This document shows, piece by piece, positions 24,692 to 33,743 of a DNA stretch of 64,000 bases. This DNA is from Streptomyces kronopolitis (GTDB taxonomy: Bacteria; Actinomycetota; Actinomycetes; Streptomycetales; Streptomycetaceae): contig NZ_BMND01000008.1 of NCBI RefSeq assembly GCF_014646275.1, positions 1 through 64,000 of the forward strand, written 5' to 3'. The stretch's first letter is position 1, and each line of letters starts with the position of its first letter. Under the pieces are notes generated by a model that did not search any database, was not told the DNA's origin, and worked only from the letters and a program-made list of their open reading frames with translations. The position numbers were made by a program, and so were the translations under genes.

Positions 24692-25411
24692 ATGACAGCA
24701 GCTGACCAGCCAGCCTCTGCCCGCACCGACGCCCAGGGACCGGCATCCTCCCTCGCCGCCGCAGCGGCCCTGGAAGCCATCAACGACGAACTGCGCGCCG
24801 CTCAGCACGAGGCCCCAGGCGCCCGCGGCGCCCCCGCCAGCGGCCCGGAACAAGCCCTGGCCTCCCTCCTGCTCCTGCGGCACATCCGCGAGGAACTCTC
24901 CGGATGGGAGTCCGGCCTGATCGAAACCGCCCGCCACGCCGGCGCCAGCTGGGCCGACCTCGCCCACCCCCTCGGCGTCACCAGCCGCCAGGCCGCCGAA
25001 CGCCGCTACCTGCGCAACCGCCCCGGACCCACCGGCACCACCGGCGAACAACGCGTCCGGGCCACCCGCGAACGCCGGGCCGCCGACCGCACACAGGCCG
25101 CCTGGGCCCGCCACAACGCCGCAGACCTGCGCCGCATCGCCGCCCAGATCACCACCCTGACCGACCTGCCCACCGCCGCCCGCCAACCCCTCCGCCAACT
25201 CGACGCCGCCCTCGCCCACAACGACCCCGCAGCCCTCCTCCACCCCCTCAACGCCACCCGCCCCCACCTGACCACCCACCCCGACCTCGCCACCCGACTC
25301 GACACCCTCACGAACTCCGCCACGACCGCACCCCACCCCACACTGACACTGGCCGATAGTCAGCCGCCTGCCCCGGACCGGTACAGGCCGGGTGAGAGGA
25401 AGGATTCATGA
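24692..25411 (+). CDS. HSP18-type transcriptional regulator
   Basis: A 239-residue protein of the family annotated as regulators of Streptomyces hsp18. A helical N-terminal region (SLAAAAALEAINDELRAAQ) leads into a helix-turn-helix-like segment, HAGASWADLAHPLGVTSRQA followed by AERRYLRNRPG. A proline/histidine-rich C-terminal half follows. ATG 24692 with GAGG upstream is preferred; ATG 24671 lies inside the second palindrome. It is divergent from hsp20 and probably represses it at normal temperature; this role is inferred from position and family. Confidence 0.75.
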   Translation: MTAADQPASARTDAQGPASSLAAAAALEAINDELRAAQHEAPGARGAPASGPEQALASLLLLRHIREELSGWESGLIETARHAGASWADLAHPLGVTSRQAAERRYLRNRPGPTGTTGEQRVRATRERRAADRTQAAWARHNAADLRRIAAQITTLTDLPTAARQPLRQLDAALAHNDPAALLHPLNATRPHLTTHPDLATRLDTLTNSATTAPHPTLTLADSQPPAPDRYRPGERKDS

Positions 25412-25599
25412 GCGCACAGACCGTGCATCCCAACGACGCCGGGCAGCAGCCGCTGCCGCGCACCCAGAACGCCGTGGCCGGGCGACTCCTCGCGCGCTGG
25501 CCAGCTGCTGGCCGCGGCCGACGTGGGCGGCTCCAACGGCTGCCGCGCCGGCGTCTGGAGTGCATGTCGTGGCACTTTGGAGTGAGGGTGGATCGGTAG
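25408..25599 (+). CDS. Small frame coupled to the HSP18-type regulator
   Basis: ATG 25408 overlaps the regulator stop codon (ATGA). The frame encodes 63 residues with VHPNDAGQQPLPRTQNAVAG and RLLARWPA; its second half is arginine-rich and looks like out-of-frame translation. It may be a short real protein or the start of a truncated gene. No family recognised. Confidence 0.3.
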   Translation: MSAQTVHPNDAGQQPLPRTQNAVAGRLLARWPAAGRGRRGRLQRLPRRRLECMSWHFGVRVDR

Positions 25600-25950
25600 A
25601 TCGCCGTGGTGTGCTCATCCGCTGGACCATTTGGATGAACTGCTGTCAGGTCCATTGCCTGTGTTGACGCTCCGGTGGGCTACTGGAGGCGAACCGGTGG
25701 GCTGCCCATCCCTCCCCAAAGATGGGTAGCCCATGGCGTGCGCTCGCGTGTGCCCGGTGGTGTGCCCATTTCGGGAGGAGAGAGCCACAAGGCCGGGTTC
25801 CGCCCCGTGTCGCGGCGCGGAACCACGGGTGGCCCCACTCGTCTCGCGAAGGGCTCTCATGAGTGTGAACGATCTGCCGTGGTTGCCACAGGGGGCCTCG
25901 TCTCCCCTCCCAGGGCCGGCTTCGGGGGCGTCTGCCGCAGCAGCAGTAGC
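25600..25950. other. Stretch without a supported gene
   Basis: Only antisense and shadow frames. A GGGCTgCCCATC...GATGGGtAGCCC stem near 25695-25733 may be a weak terminator. Confidence 0.4.
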
Positions 25951-25977
25951 CGGGCGATGCCCCAGCTGTCGGGCCAC

Positions 25978-26958
25978 TCACCCGCCCTGGCCAGCGCCGC
26001 CATGGCCGGTGCGATGCCCAGCGCGTTGCTCGCGCTGGCGTGCACCACCATCCCAGTCGGCACCCAACCGACCGGGGCGGCGGTGGCGCCCAACGGCAAC
26101 GTCTACGTCAACAACTCCACCTCGGCCAACGTGAAGGCGATCAACGGTGCCACCAACACCGTCATCACCACCCTCCCCGCCGGCACCAACCCGTACGAGA
26201 CGGTGGCGGCGCCCACCGGCAAGATCTACGTCCCCAATCGCGTGTCGGGCAAAGTGACGGTGATCGACAGCGTCACCAACACCGTCGTCGCCACCCTCCC
26301 CGCCCACACCAACCCGCAATACGTGGCGGTGGGCCCAACGGCAACATCTACGTCACCAACTTCGGTTCGAGCAACGTCACTGTCTTCCCTCCCTACCCGA
26401 CACTGACCGGCATCAGCCCGGCGTGCGGGCCGACCGCGGGCGGCACTGTCGTGACGATCACCGGCACCAGCCTGGCCGGTGCCGACGTCACGATCGGCGG
26501 CGTCCCCGCCACAGGTGTCACGGTCAACCCCGGATGCACGCAGATCACCGCCCTCACCCCGGCCGGTGTCGCCGGAGCGGCGACGGTCACCGTCACCACC
26601 CCCAGCGGCGGCACCGCGAGCCTGCCCGCCGCATTCACCTACACCAACCCCATCCACCCCACCAGCTGACCGCCACCCCCGCCCTCGTCCAACTCTTCCC
26701 CCTCCAGCTGCACTTCCCGTTCCTGTCCGCCACTCTCACCGACAACGTCACCGGTCTTCCCGTCCCGGGCCAGACCACACCTTCAGCACCGGAGGCCACG
26801 TCCTGGGGACCGCCGGCACCGACGCCACCGGCACCGCCCGACTCCCGGAGGTCCTCAGCCTGCCCCTGATCCTCCTCAACGGCGGCTACGACGCCACCTT
26901 CGCCGGCACCCCCACCCTCCAACCCTCCACCGCTCACGCCGGCGTCCTCACCGTCTAA
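25978..26958 (+). pseudogene. YVTN beta-propeller / IPT-TIG domain protein, frameshifted
   Basis: The first frame gives three propeller blades (TQPTGAAVAPNGNVYVNNST, TNTVITTLPAGTNPYETVAA, NTVVATLPAHTNPQYVAVG). It then shifts to a frame with GNIYVTNFGSSNVTVF and a complete IPT/TIG domain (TLTGISPACGPTAGGTVVTI and GATVTVTTPSGGTASLPA-like end). A third frame follows with a bacterial Ig-like segment (SATLTDNVTGLPVPGQT, FSTGGHVLGTAGTDATG). No signal peptide is seen. Probably a surface or phage-associated protein gene broken by two frameshifts. Confidence 0.6.
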
Positions 26959-27259
26959 CCACCCCCACCCCAACACGCGGCGTCAACGCCACCGGCACGC
27001 GCCTGTTGCCAGTGCCCGCGCCGGAGCCAAGGCAGACGAGGAGCCGAGCCTTTCCGACTCCACTGACCCTGCCTGCGCCGCCCCTGCTGCTCCCTCCGAC
27101 CACACACGGCCGCAGGGAGCAGCACCACGCTGCCGCATGCATGTCGACTCGCCCAGCCCGCCTTGTCCAGCTCACCCCGGAGATCACCTCGCCGAGCTTG
27201 GCAAACGCACAACGGTCCTTTGAAACCTCCACTCGTAGTTCTCGCGCCGCCCGGGCAAC
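26959..27259. other. Stretch without a supported gene
   Basis: About 300 bp of low-complexity GC-rich sequence with only shadow frames between the propeller pseudogene and the cas3 remnant. Confidence 0.5.
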
Positions 27260-27830
27260 TTCTGCCGCAAGCATGGCGAGGTCTACGACCAGGCGCTGCT
27301 GCGTCGGACCCGCGACGAACTCGGCAAACGCTGCGGAGCACCGGTCGACGTGCCCGGGGACGTCGCCGAGATGATCGAGGCCGTCTATGCCGAACCTTAC
27401 GAACTAGCCGACGACGCGCTCGCCGACGATCACGAGCAGACCAATCGCGAGACCGGCCAAGCAGCCGCAGCGGATGCCGTGGCAATTCCGGTGCCGGACA
27501 ACGTCACCGATCTGTACGTCGTCACGGACCGTGAGATCGGCCCGACCAGGTGACCACACGCTTGGGAGCTGATGCCGCGCGAGTGCTGCCAACCTACTCA
27601 ATCGCTGACCTGGTGCGCCTGACCGTCCAGGCTCCCGCCTCGCACCTTCCTCACCAGGCCGAGGAGAGGTATGCCCTTCGCGAGTGGAGGCGCACCCCCC
27701 ATGGCCAGGGACCTCTGGCTGCTCCCTCACCCGGTGACTGGTCAGAGAGATCCGCCCCTTCCACGGCGACGGTCACACTCGCCGGCTGGACTCTGATCTC
27801 GGCCTAGTCCGCGACACCGCCAGCCAGTGA
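27260..27830 (+). pseudogene. Remnant of cas3, C-terminal part
   Basis: The first frame reads CRKHGEVYDQALLRRTRDEL, VPGDVAEMIEAVYAEPYE and AIPVPDNVTDLYVVT, the C-terminal region of streptomycete type I Cas3 helicase-nucleases. After the stop at 27553 a second frame continues VTTRLGADAARVLPTYS and LVRLTVQAPASHLPHQAEER, and a third contributes AGLDSDLGLVRDTAS, the usual end. The HD nuclease and helicase motifs are absent, so only about 180 C-terminal codons survive, frameshifted. No CRISPR repeat array or other cas gene is seen in the window. Confidence 0.6.
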
Positions 27831-28129
27831 GTTCGTCGCCACGGGAGTCCTTCGCTTCTGCATCGGCTCGATCCCCGGAATTCGGTGGTGTTCACAGCGA
27901 AGGAGTAGCGGCCGAATCCGGCCAACAGCCTGTCGACCGGCGCTCCCGCCCTCCCTGAGCCATTTAGAGGTGGGCCGCACAGGTGCAGCCGTGCGCGGTC
28001 TCCGTTGATGCGGGTCACGGTGACGACGATGGTGCGGTTCCTGTTCTGCCGCGGGCATTCAACTGTGAGCTGACGGCTGCTCGGACGCTCTCGCGGACGT
28101 CGCGCGCGGTGTCGAGGGCGCGGCGGTGG

Positions 28130-28354
28130 TCGGTGTGGCTTGATCGAGCAGTTGTGGTTCTGGCTCAAGGCCCGCCGCCAACGCTGGACCGACCGGACGC
28201 TGACCCGTAACTCCTTCGCGATGTCCGCGCTGCCCCGCCCCTCGGCGAACATTGCGACTGCTTCCATCCGGACCTGCTCGCGGAACGCCTGCCTCTCCGC
28301 GGTCAGACCCCACCCTGCGGATAACTCATACACCCGGCATACCGCGACGATCAC
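28130..28354 (-). pseudogene. IS630-type transposase N-terminal fragment
   Basis: The minus-strand frame starts AVCRVYELSAGWGLTAERQA and contains AMFAEGRGSADIAKELRVSV and RSVQRWRRALSQ, the winged helix-turn-helix head of IS630-like transposases. After about 75 codons similarity stops; the catalytic part is gone. The remaining frame to 27773 has no recognisable similarity. Confidence 0.55.
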
Positions 28355-28462
28355 CGATCGTCAGCCCCTACGACACCCCGCCTTCACGGTCAGTAGAGGC
28401 GCACTGGCGGAGAGCCGGGGTGTGCGCCTGCTCCACCGTGACAGTTGTGACGCCTGCGACGC

Positions 28463-28750
28463 TCAGTCGAGCCAGCGCGAGGCGAGCCCGGCGACGTAGG
28501 AGAGCGACAGGGCGGTGGTGGTGAGTTGCAGCGCGAGGCTGCCGCCGGCCCAGTGCATGGCGGCGGTCATTGCGGCGGCCATCCAGATGCTCGTGCACCA
28601 GCTGCAGCTGACCAGGTAGGTGAGCTTGGAGTCGTCGCCGAAGCGGTCGGCGATCCATGAGCGGAAACCCGCTGCCAACGTGTCTTTCGTGATGAATCTG
28701 GTGAGGCGGCACGTGGCGCCGAGGGAGAGAAGAAACTCTGGAAGCGTCAT
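28463..28750 (-). CDS. DUF1360 membrane protein, phage-type
   Basis: A 95-residue protein matching DUF1360: CRLTRFITKDTLAAGFRSWI followed by KLTYLVSCSWCTSIWMAAA. Two membrane segments are likely in the C-terminal half (IWMAAAMTAAMHWAGG and LQLTTTALSLSYVAGLA). DUF1360 proteins are found in actinobacteriophages and prophages, and the CSWC motif is conserved. It is the last gene of a three-gene minus-strand set with a 56-aa phage-like protein and an Ig-repeat protein. Function unknown. Confidence 0.75.
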   Translation of the reverse strand: MTLPEFLLSLGATCRLTRFITKDTLAAGFRSWIADRFGDDSKLTYLVSCSWCTSIWMAAAMTAAMHWAGGSLALQLTTTALSLSYVAGLASRWLD

Positions 28751-28947
28751 GAAGTCCGTCCCCTAACCGTGAGGGTGTCTGGACGAATTGGCAGAGTGAA
28801 GGCCGGGGCCGGCCGTCCTCCCGGCACGGGCGGGAAGGGACGGCGGCCCCGGCTGACCGGTCGGCCGGAGCACGGGCCCGCGGCGTCGGCAGAGTTGCCG
28901 TTCGGTCAATGCCGTCGCGGAACTGGTGGCGCGCCGGCCGGAGTCGG

Positions 28948-29118
28948 TTACTGGTACACGGGGACGATGGTGCCGACTCCGCCCGCCCGCTGGTAGGCGG
29001 CGTGCGCTTCTTGCCACGTGTAGTACACGCGAACGGTGCCGTTGGGAAGGACCAACTGAAAGGCAGTGATGGTTTGTTGCTGTTGCTGTGGCGTGCCTCC
29101 GCCGCAATTGCAGCCCAT
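28948..29118 (-). CDS. Small phage-type protein (56 aa)
   Basis: Start ATG 29118, stop TAA 28950-28948. The protein opens MGCNCGGGTPQQQQQ and continues FQLVLPNGTVRVYYT, AYQRAGGVGTIVPVYQ. This CNCGGG start with a short beta-rich body is typical of small proteins encoded near structural genes of actinobacteriophages. AAGGAG lies seven bases upstream. The two cysteines could bind metal. Confidence 0.7.
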   Translation of the reverse strand: MGCNCGGGTPQQQQQTITAFQLVLPNGTVRVYYTWQEAHAAYQRAGGVGTIVPVYQ

Positions 29119-29297
29119 GTCGTACTCCTTTTGTCGCTCTCTCGGTGAGGGGCCGGGGGGCCGGACACGGCGTCGTGATGGTCGCCCGCAGGGGCCTGTG
29201 TGGGTCGGGCACAGGCGTCCGCTCCGGCCTCCTCGTGGGGTCCAGGGGCGCCTGGCATCGGCTCGGCGCAGCGCCTCTGGGGCTACCCTTGTGACTC

Positions 29298-29334
29298 GAG
29301 CCGTCCCCCGTAGTTGCGTTACGGGGGACGGCTC
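29298..29334. terminator. Terminator after the Ig-repeat gene
   Basis: A perfect 15-bp stem GAGCCGTCCCCCGTA / TACGGGGGACGGCTC around a 7-nt loop, 87 bp past the stop codon of the Ig-repeat gene on the minus strand. Confidence 0.8.
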
Positions 29335-29420
29335 TTGTGGGGGCTGATCTGTGCTATCTGGTTCAGCGGTTCGGGGTCAGCAACCGCGCACTGTCAGCCG
29401 TGCCCACCAGGGGTGGTGGG

Positions 29421-30854
29421 TCAGATGCAGGGGAGCAGGGTGCTGGAGGAGGTGAGGAACCCTCCGGGCACGGGGGTGGTTGCGGTGTAGCCGGAGAGCA
29501 GCTGGAAGATGCTCAGGGTGGCGACGCAGCTGGCGTTGCCGAAGCTGTCTGCCACGGCGGTGCACAGCACGGGGCCGCCGGCTCCGTCGGAGTGGAAGGT
29601 GACCGTTGATCCCGGGGTCGCGCCGGTCACGGTGAGCGTGGCGTGGGCGAAGGACCAGGGCAGCGGGGGGAAGTTCAGCGTGTAGCAGGCCGGGCGCGCG
29701 GTGAAGGTCTGCGAGGGGCCGACGGTCACCGTCGTGGTGCCGGTGACGCCGGTGCAGGTGCAGGTGGAGCCTTCGCCGATCACCGTGGCCGTGACGGCGT
29801 TGGTCCCGGAGGGCAACGCGCTGGTGGTCACGACGGCTTGGCCGGTGGCCGTGGTGGTGGTGCTGCCCAGGATCGTGGCGCCGGAGCTGAAGAGGACCGT
29901 CGCGCCGACGACGGGGGCGCCGCTGCAGGTGACGGCGGCGGTGAGGGTCACCGACTGGCCCGCGGTCGGGTTGGTGGGCACCGCGGTCAGCGCCACCGCA
30001 CAGGTCCCGGCAGCGCCGACGGTCACGACCGTGGTGGCGGTGACGTTGGTGCAGGTGCAGGTGCCGCCCACGGCGTTCACCGTAGCGGTGACGGTGTTGG
30101 CTCCGGCGGGCAGTGCGCTGGTGGTCGTGGTGGCCACGCCCAAGGCGTTGGTGGTGGCAGTGGCTGACAGTCCGCCGGGTCCGGTGAAGTTGACCGTCGC
30201 GCCCCCGACGGGGGAGCCGCTGCAGGTGACGGTGGCGGTGAGGGTCACCGGCTGGCCCGCGGTCGGGTTGGTGGGCGACGACGTCAGCGCGACCGCGCAG
30301 GTCGCGGCGGCGGTGACGGTCACGGTCGTCGTGATGGTGTTGCCGATGCACAGGCAGGTGGGGGGGACCCCCGTGAAGCCGACCACCGTGGCCGTGACGG
30401 CGTTGCCACCGAGAGGCAGCGCGCCCACGTTCAGGGCGGCCCCTACCCCCCCGGCGGTGATGCCGACGAAGCTGCCGTTGGGGGTGGTGAGCTGCACCAC
30501 CGCACCGTTGACCGGGACGCCGTTGCAGGTGACGGTGGTGGTGAGGGTCACCGGCTGGCCCGTGGTCGGGTTGGCGGGCGACGGCGTCACCGTGATCACA
30601 CAGGCCGGCGCTGCGGTAACGGTCTCCGTGGCGAAGGCGGTTCCATTGATGGTGCCGGCGGCTACAACCGGTCCTGTCGTGGTCGCCGTAAAGGTGGCGA
30701 CCGCCACACCAGCTGCGTTGGCGTTGAGGACCTGAGGGAGCGCCGCGTCGTACGTGAAGGTGATCGGTTCGCCGGCAGCGGCACCGCTGGCGGTGGCGGT
30801 GAAGGTCTGGCCCGCTACGGTTGTAGGCGCGTTGAGCACCAGAGTGATTGCCAT
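29421..30854 (-). CDS. Ig-like repeat protein without signal peptide, phage-type structural or surface protein
   Basis: A 477-residue protein built of Ig-like (Big-type) domains. An opening domain (TLVLNAPTTVAGQTFTATAS) is followed by three repeats of about 100 residues, each starting with a conserved core (CAVALTSSPTNPTAGQPVTL, TATVTCSGSPVGGATV) with a cysteine pair. The repeats are joined by CTCTNVT, CLCIGNT or CTCTGVT motifs. The C-terminal domain ends GGFLTSSSTLLPCI. It begins MAITLVLNA with no signal sequence or membrane anchor, unlike secreted adhesins. With its phage-type neighbours, a virion decoration, tail or injection-system component is likely. ATG 30854 is taken as start; the frame stays open to 31253 but without coding character. 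Confidence 0.7.
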   Translation of the reverse strand: MAITLVLNAPTTVAGQTFTATASGAAAGEPITFTYDAALPQVLNANAAGVAVATFTATTTGPVVAAGTINGTAFATETVTAAPACVITVTPSPANPTTGQPVTLTTTVTCNGVPVNGAVVQLTTPNGSFVGITAGGVGAALNVGALPLGGNAVTATVVGFTGVPPTCLCIGNTITTTVTVTAAATCAVALTSSPTNPTAGQPVTLTATVTCSGSPVGGATVNFTGPGGLSATATTNALGVATTTTSALPAGANTVTATVNAVGGTCTCTNVTATTVVTVGAAGTCAVALTAVPTNPTAGQSVTLTAAVTCSGAPVVGATVLFSSGATILGSTTTTATGQAVVTTSALPSGTNAVTATVIGEGSTCTCTGVTGTTTVTVGPSQTFTARPACYTLNFPPLPWSFAHATLTVTGATPGSTVTFHSDGAGGPVLCTAVADSFGNASCVATLSIFQLLSGYTATTPVPGGFLTSSSTLLPCI

Positions 30855-31189
30855 GATGGCAGCCCCTTTCAAAGGCTCCGTGAAGGAGGTGGGGCTGACA
30901 CACGCCGGAGGAATGAAGACTCTCCGAGCGTGCTCACCTGCCGAGGGTGCCCTGAAGAACAGGACGAATTCGCCGCATAACGGCAGTCGTCCCTGGTCCC
31001 CCGACAGGGGATGGGCACCCCACCGTCGATAGCACCAATTGAATTGCACGGCCGGACGACGCACCACAGTTGGGGAGCGAATTAGCCCGATTGGCGCAGC
31101 GCGCTTCGGAGGTGGATTCCAGCCCCCGGCCGCACCCGGCGGGAACCGAAACGCGCGGTCCCCAGTGTCCCGAGTTGGAAGTGCCGACG
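30855..31189. other. Stretch without a supported gene
   Basis: Promoter-side region of the Ig-repeat gene. A minus-strand frame is open through it but has no coding character. Confidence 0.45.
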
Positions 31190-31690
31190 CAGTGCACGCT
31201 GCCCACACCTTCTTCTCCACTTGCGGCAGCTCCCTGTCGGTGAAGGCCGACATGCTCTCCGTGGCCCATCCTCACGAGAAGTTGCTGATCGGCCGTGACG
31301 CGCATAAATCCGTGGTTTCCGGCCTGATCCTCTCCGGCATTCAACCAGTGTGGGTAGAGCCTCGATGGGATGCCGAACTCCATGTGGCTCACCCCCCATC
31401 CGCCGCGGACTTCGAGGCGGCATTTGCCGCCGAACCAGATGCCAAGGGCGCGTTGGTCACCAGCCCTACCCCCTACGGTTCCTGCGCTGGCCTTCGCGCG
31501 ATCGCGGACGTCTGCCATCGCCGGGGCAGGCCACTGGTCGTTGACGAAGCATGGGGTGCGCATCTGCCCTTTCACCCGGATCTGCCAACGTGGGCGATGG
31601 ACGCGCGGGCGGATGTGTGTGTGACCAGCATTCACAAGATGGGCAGCGGCTTGGAGCAGGGGTCGGACTTCCACCTGCAAGGCGACCTGA
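31190..31690 (+). pseudogene. Orn/Lys/Arg decarboxylase-type PLP enzyme, truncated at both ends
   Basis: About 165 codons of the major domain of a fold-type I (AAT-like) decarboxylase: VHAAHTFFSTCGSSLSVKA, HEKLLIGRDAHKSVVSGLIL, KGALVTSPTPYGSCAGLRAI, RPLVVDEAWGAHLPFHPDLP and the PLP-lysine motif CVTSIHKMGSGLEQG. The N-terminal domain and everything after HLQGDLM are missing; the right end is fused directly to the 3' end of a minus-strand peptidase remnant. Confidence 0.75.
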
Positions 31691-32830
31691 TGAGGGCTTT
31701 GGTGCTGTTGCCGATGATCGTTTCAGGTTCGAGGTTGGCCGGCCAGAAGGCGCAGGGTTTGATGTTGGAGGCGTAGTCCCCGTACAGCGAGTAGCGCTTC
31801 TTGTCGCGTACTGCGTCGTCGCGATACTGCCGGGGGTCGCGAGGCCATGATGCGGTGTCACCGCAGGTGACCGCCCAGAACACGGCATCACTGTTGTCGT
31901 CGTTGCCCCAGCGGTCCTCGGCTGTGTGCGTGGACCTTGAGCTGTCCGGGAGCCGGTGGCCGGGCTGCTGTCACTGGCGCGTTTGAGGTCGCGGACCCAT
32001 TCGGCGGCTCGCTGGACGGTGAAGAATTCATCCCGTTGGGCACGGATGAGGGCCCCGGTGTACGTCTCTCCGTCGAGTTTGATGGGCTTGCGGTTGGCCT
32101 GGGTGACCAGGTCCCAGAAGGTCTTGCGTACTTCGGCCGGAGTGGCTCCGAGCTTGTAGGTGGCCGCGCGCTGTGCGGTCCACTGCGTCCAACGTGTGAA
32201 GGCCGGTTCGGCGGCCGAGCCCCATATCTGGGTCATGCCCCGCCAGATCCGCTTCGGGTCGACCGCGCTGTCCAGGACGAGCCGGTCAACGCGGCTGGGA
32301 AACTTCTGACTGTACACAGCGCCGAGGTAGGTGCCGTAGGAGTACCCCACATAGGAGATCTTCTTCTCCCCAGCACCGACCGCACAACGTCCATGTCCCG
32401 CGCAGTGTTGCGAGTAGTGATGTGCTGAATCTTGCCCCCGCCTTACGGCGACACTTATGAGCGACTGCCTGCGACCAAGCAACGTCCTTGCTGAAGGTCT
32501 CCGGCTTGTAGGGGCGCGGGGCCGATTCCTGCTCCTCCGGCTTGAGCCCACAAGTGACAGGCGTACTCTCCCCGACACCTCGGGGGTCGAAGCCCACCAA
32601 GTCGTACTGGCTCTGCACAGCCTTGGGCAGGTCCCACTTCATGAGCAGCGGCCACTTCAAACCCGCAGCACCAGGACCGCCGGGATTGAACAACAGCACG
32701 CCACGACGCTTTCCCTGCGCGCTCGCATGCTGTGAACAGCGTCACATCAGGCGTGTCCTGTGTCCCGCCACCCTGCGGCCGCGCCTTCGACGGAGGGATA
32801 AACGACTTCGCGACCTCCCACAGCCCGTCC
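31691..32830 (-). pseudogene. Secreted tripeptidyl aminopeptidase-type alpha/beta hydrolase, frameshifted
   Basis: Read right to left, several frames join. The first is VLLFNPGGPGAAGLKWP and YDLVGFDPRGVGESTPVTCG. The second is KISYVGYSYGTYLGAVYSQK (the GxSxG nucleophile elbow), FPSRVDRLVLDSAVDPKRIW and AAEWVRDLKRAS. The third is FWAVTCGDTASWPRDPRQY followed by SLYGDYASNIKPCAFWP. This is the Streptomyces SlpD/E-type exported peptidase. Multiple frameshifts and loss of both ends make it non-functional. Confidence 0.75.
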
Positions 32831-33361
32831 GGAACAATCCAACTCCACGCACCCCGCCCCTACGCAGACCAACAACCACGTCCCCACCTAGGGACACGGT
32901 CTTATGCACTGAGCCATTTGGGTGATGATGCTGTGCAAGCGGTTGCCTGTGGGCAAGCCTTGTGGGCTACTTGAACTGAACCCGGTGGGATGCTGTTGTC
33001 GGTCAGTAGCTCACCTCGTCTTGGTGTACCGCACACGGAGCCAATTGACGTATCTGCTGAAAAGTGAGGGTTCCTCTCGCCTCGATGGGGCCCCTCCTCG
33101 GGGCGAGAGCTCTCAAGCAAGTTGTCGAATCCGCAGGGATTACAGGTCCAGGCGAGACGGACTCCCGGCGGCAAATGGAATTAACCGTTCCCCGCTCCTG
33201 TTCGGCTGACCAGCAGTGCCGAACCGCGATTCGACCCACACCGGGAACGACGGGGTGGCGTCTCCTCGGATGCGCCGGGTTCCGGCACATGAGTGTGAGC
33301 GCCTCGGGTACCGGCGTGAGTATCCGCCGACAACGTTGGAACCCCAGACTGAGGAGTCGGC
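32831..33361. other. Stretch without a supported gene
   Basis: Shadow frames only. Presumably the decayed upstream part of the peptidase gene and the promoter region of the DUF5133 gene. Confidence 0.5.
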
Positions 33362-33589
33362 ATGCTGATGGCCCACCCGGCATTATTGCGCGAGCTCGTG
33401 GGCGAGTACGAGGCCCTACAAGCCGTCCAGACAGAACGCGGCAACCGGGAGCCGAGTGGGCCGATGATAGATGTCGCTTGTGCTCTGTGCATCTCCACCG
33501 GCACCTGCGATGTGGATGCGGCCCTGATCGCCGCTTACCACCAGCTTCCGGGAGCTCAGGTGCATGAGGACTCTCTCCTCGCCCTCTGA
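33362..33589 (+). CDS. DUF5133 protein
   Basis: A 75-residue protein of the streptomycete DUF5133 family: MLMAHPALLRELVGEYEALQ, then IDVACALCISTGTCDVDAAL. ATG 33362 follows GAGGAG at six bases. Family members are small, helical and often found near redox or developmental genes; no function is known. Complete. Confidence 0.75.
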   Translation: MLMAHPALLRELVGEYEALQAVQTERGNREPSGPMIDVACALCISTGTCDVDAALIAAYHQLPGAQVHEDSLLAL

Positions 33590-33743
33590 GCACGCAAGAA
33601 GCGCTACTGGTAGCGACCGTCCCGGGTCACCGCGACACCTCTCTCGCCACCGCTGGCGGATACCCTGCCGCCCACCCTGTGCCGATTATGGGCTAAGTGG
33701 GCAAAAACGGTCAGGAAGGCCACCGCAACTCGAAGGAGGCGTC

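Noticed and set aside
27260..27830. An active CRISPR-Cas system near the cas3 similarity
   Set aside because: No repeat array, no other cas genes, and the cas3 part is short and frameshifted.
29643..30735. Long plus-strand frames opposite the Ig-repeat gene
   Set aside because: They mirror the repeats of the minus-strand gene and lack ribosome sites.
29421..30854. Repeats in the Ig gene as a CRISPR or satellite array
   Set aside because: The periodicity is about 300 bp, in frame, and follows Ig domains; there are no short identical repeats with spacers.
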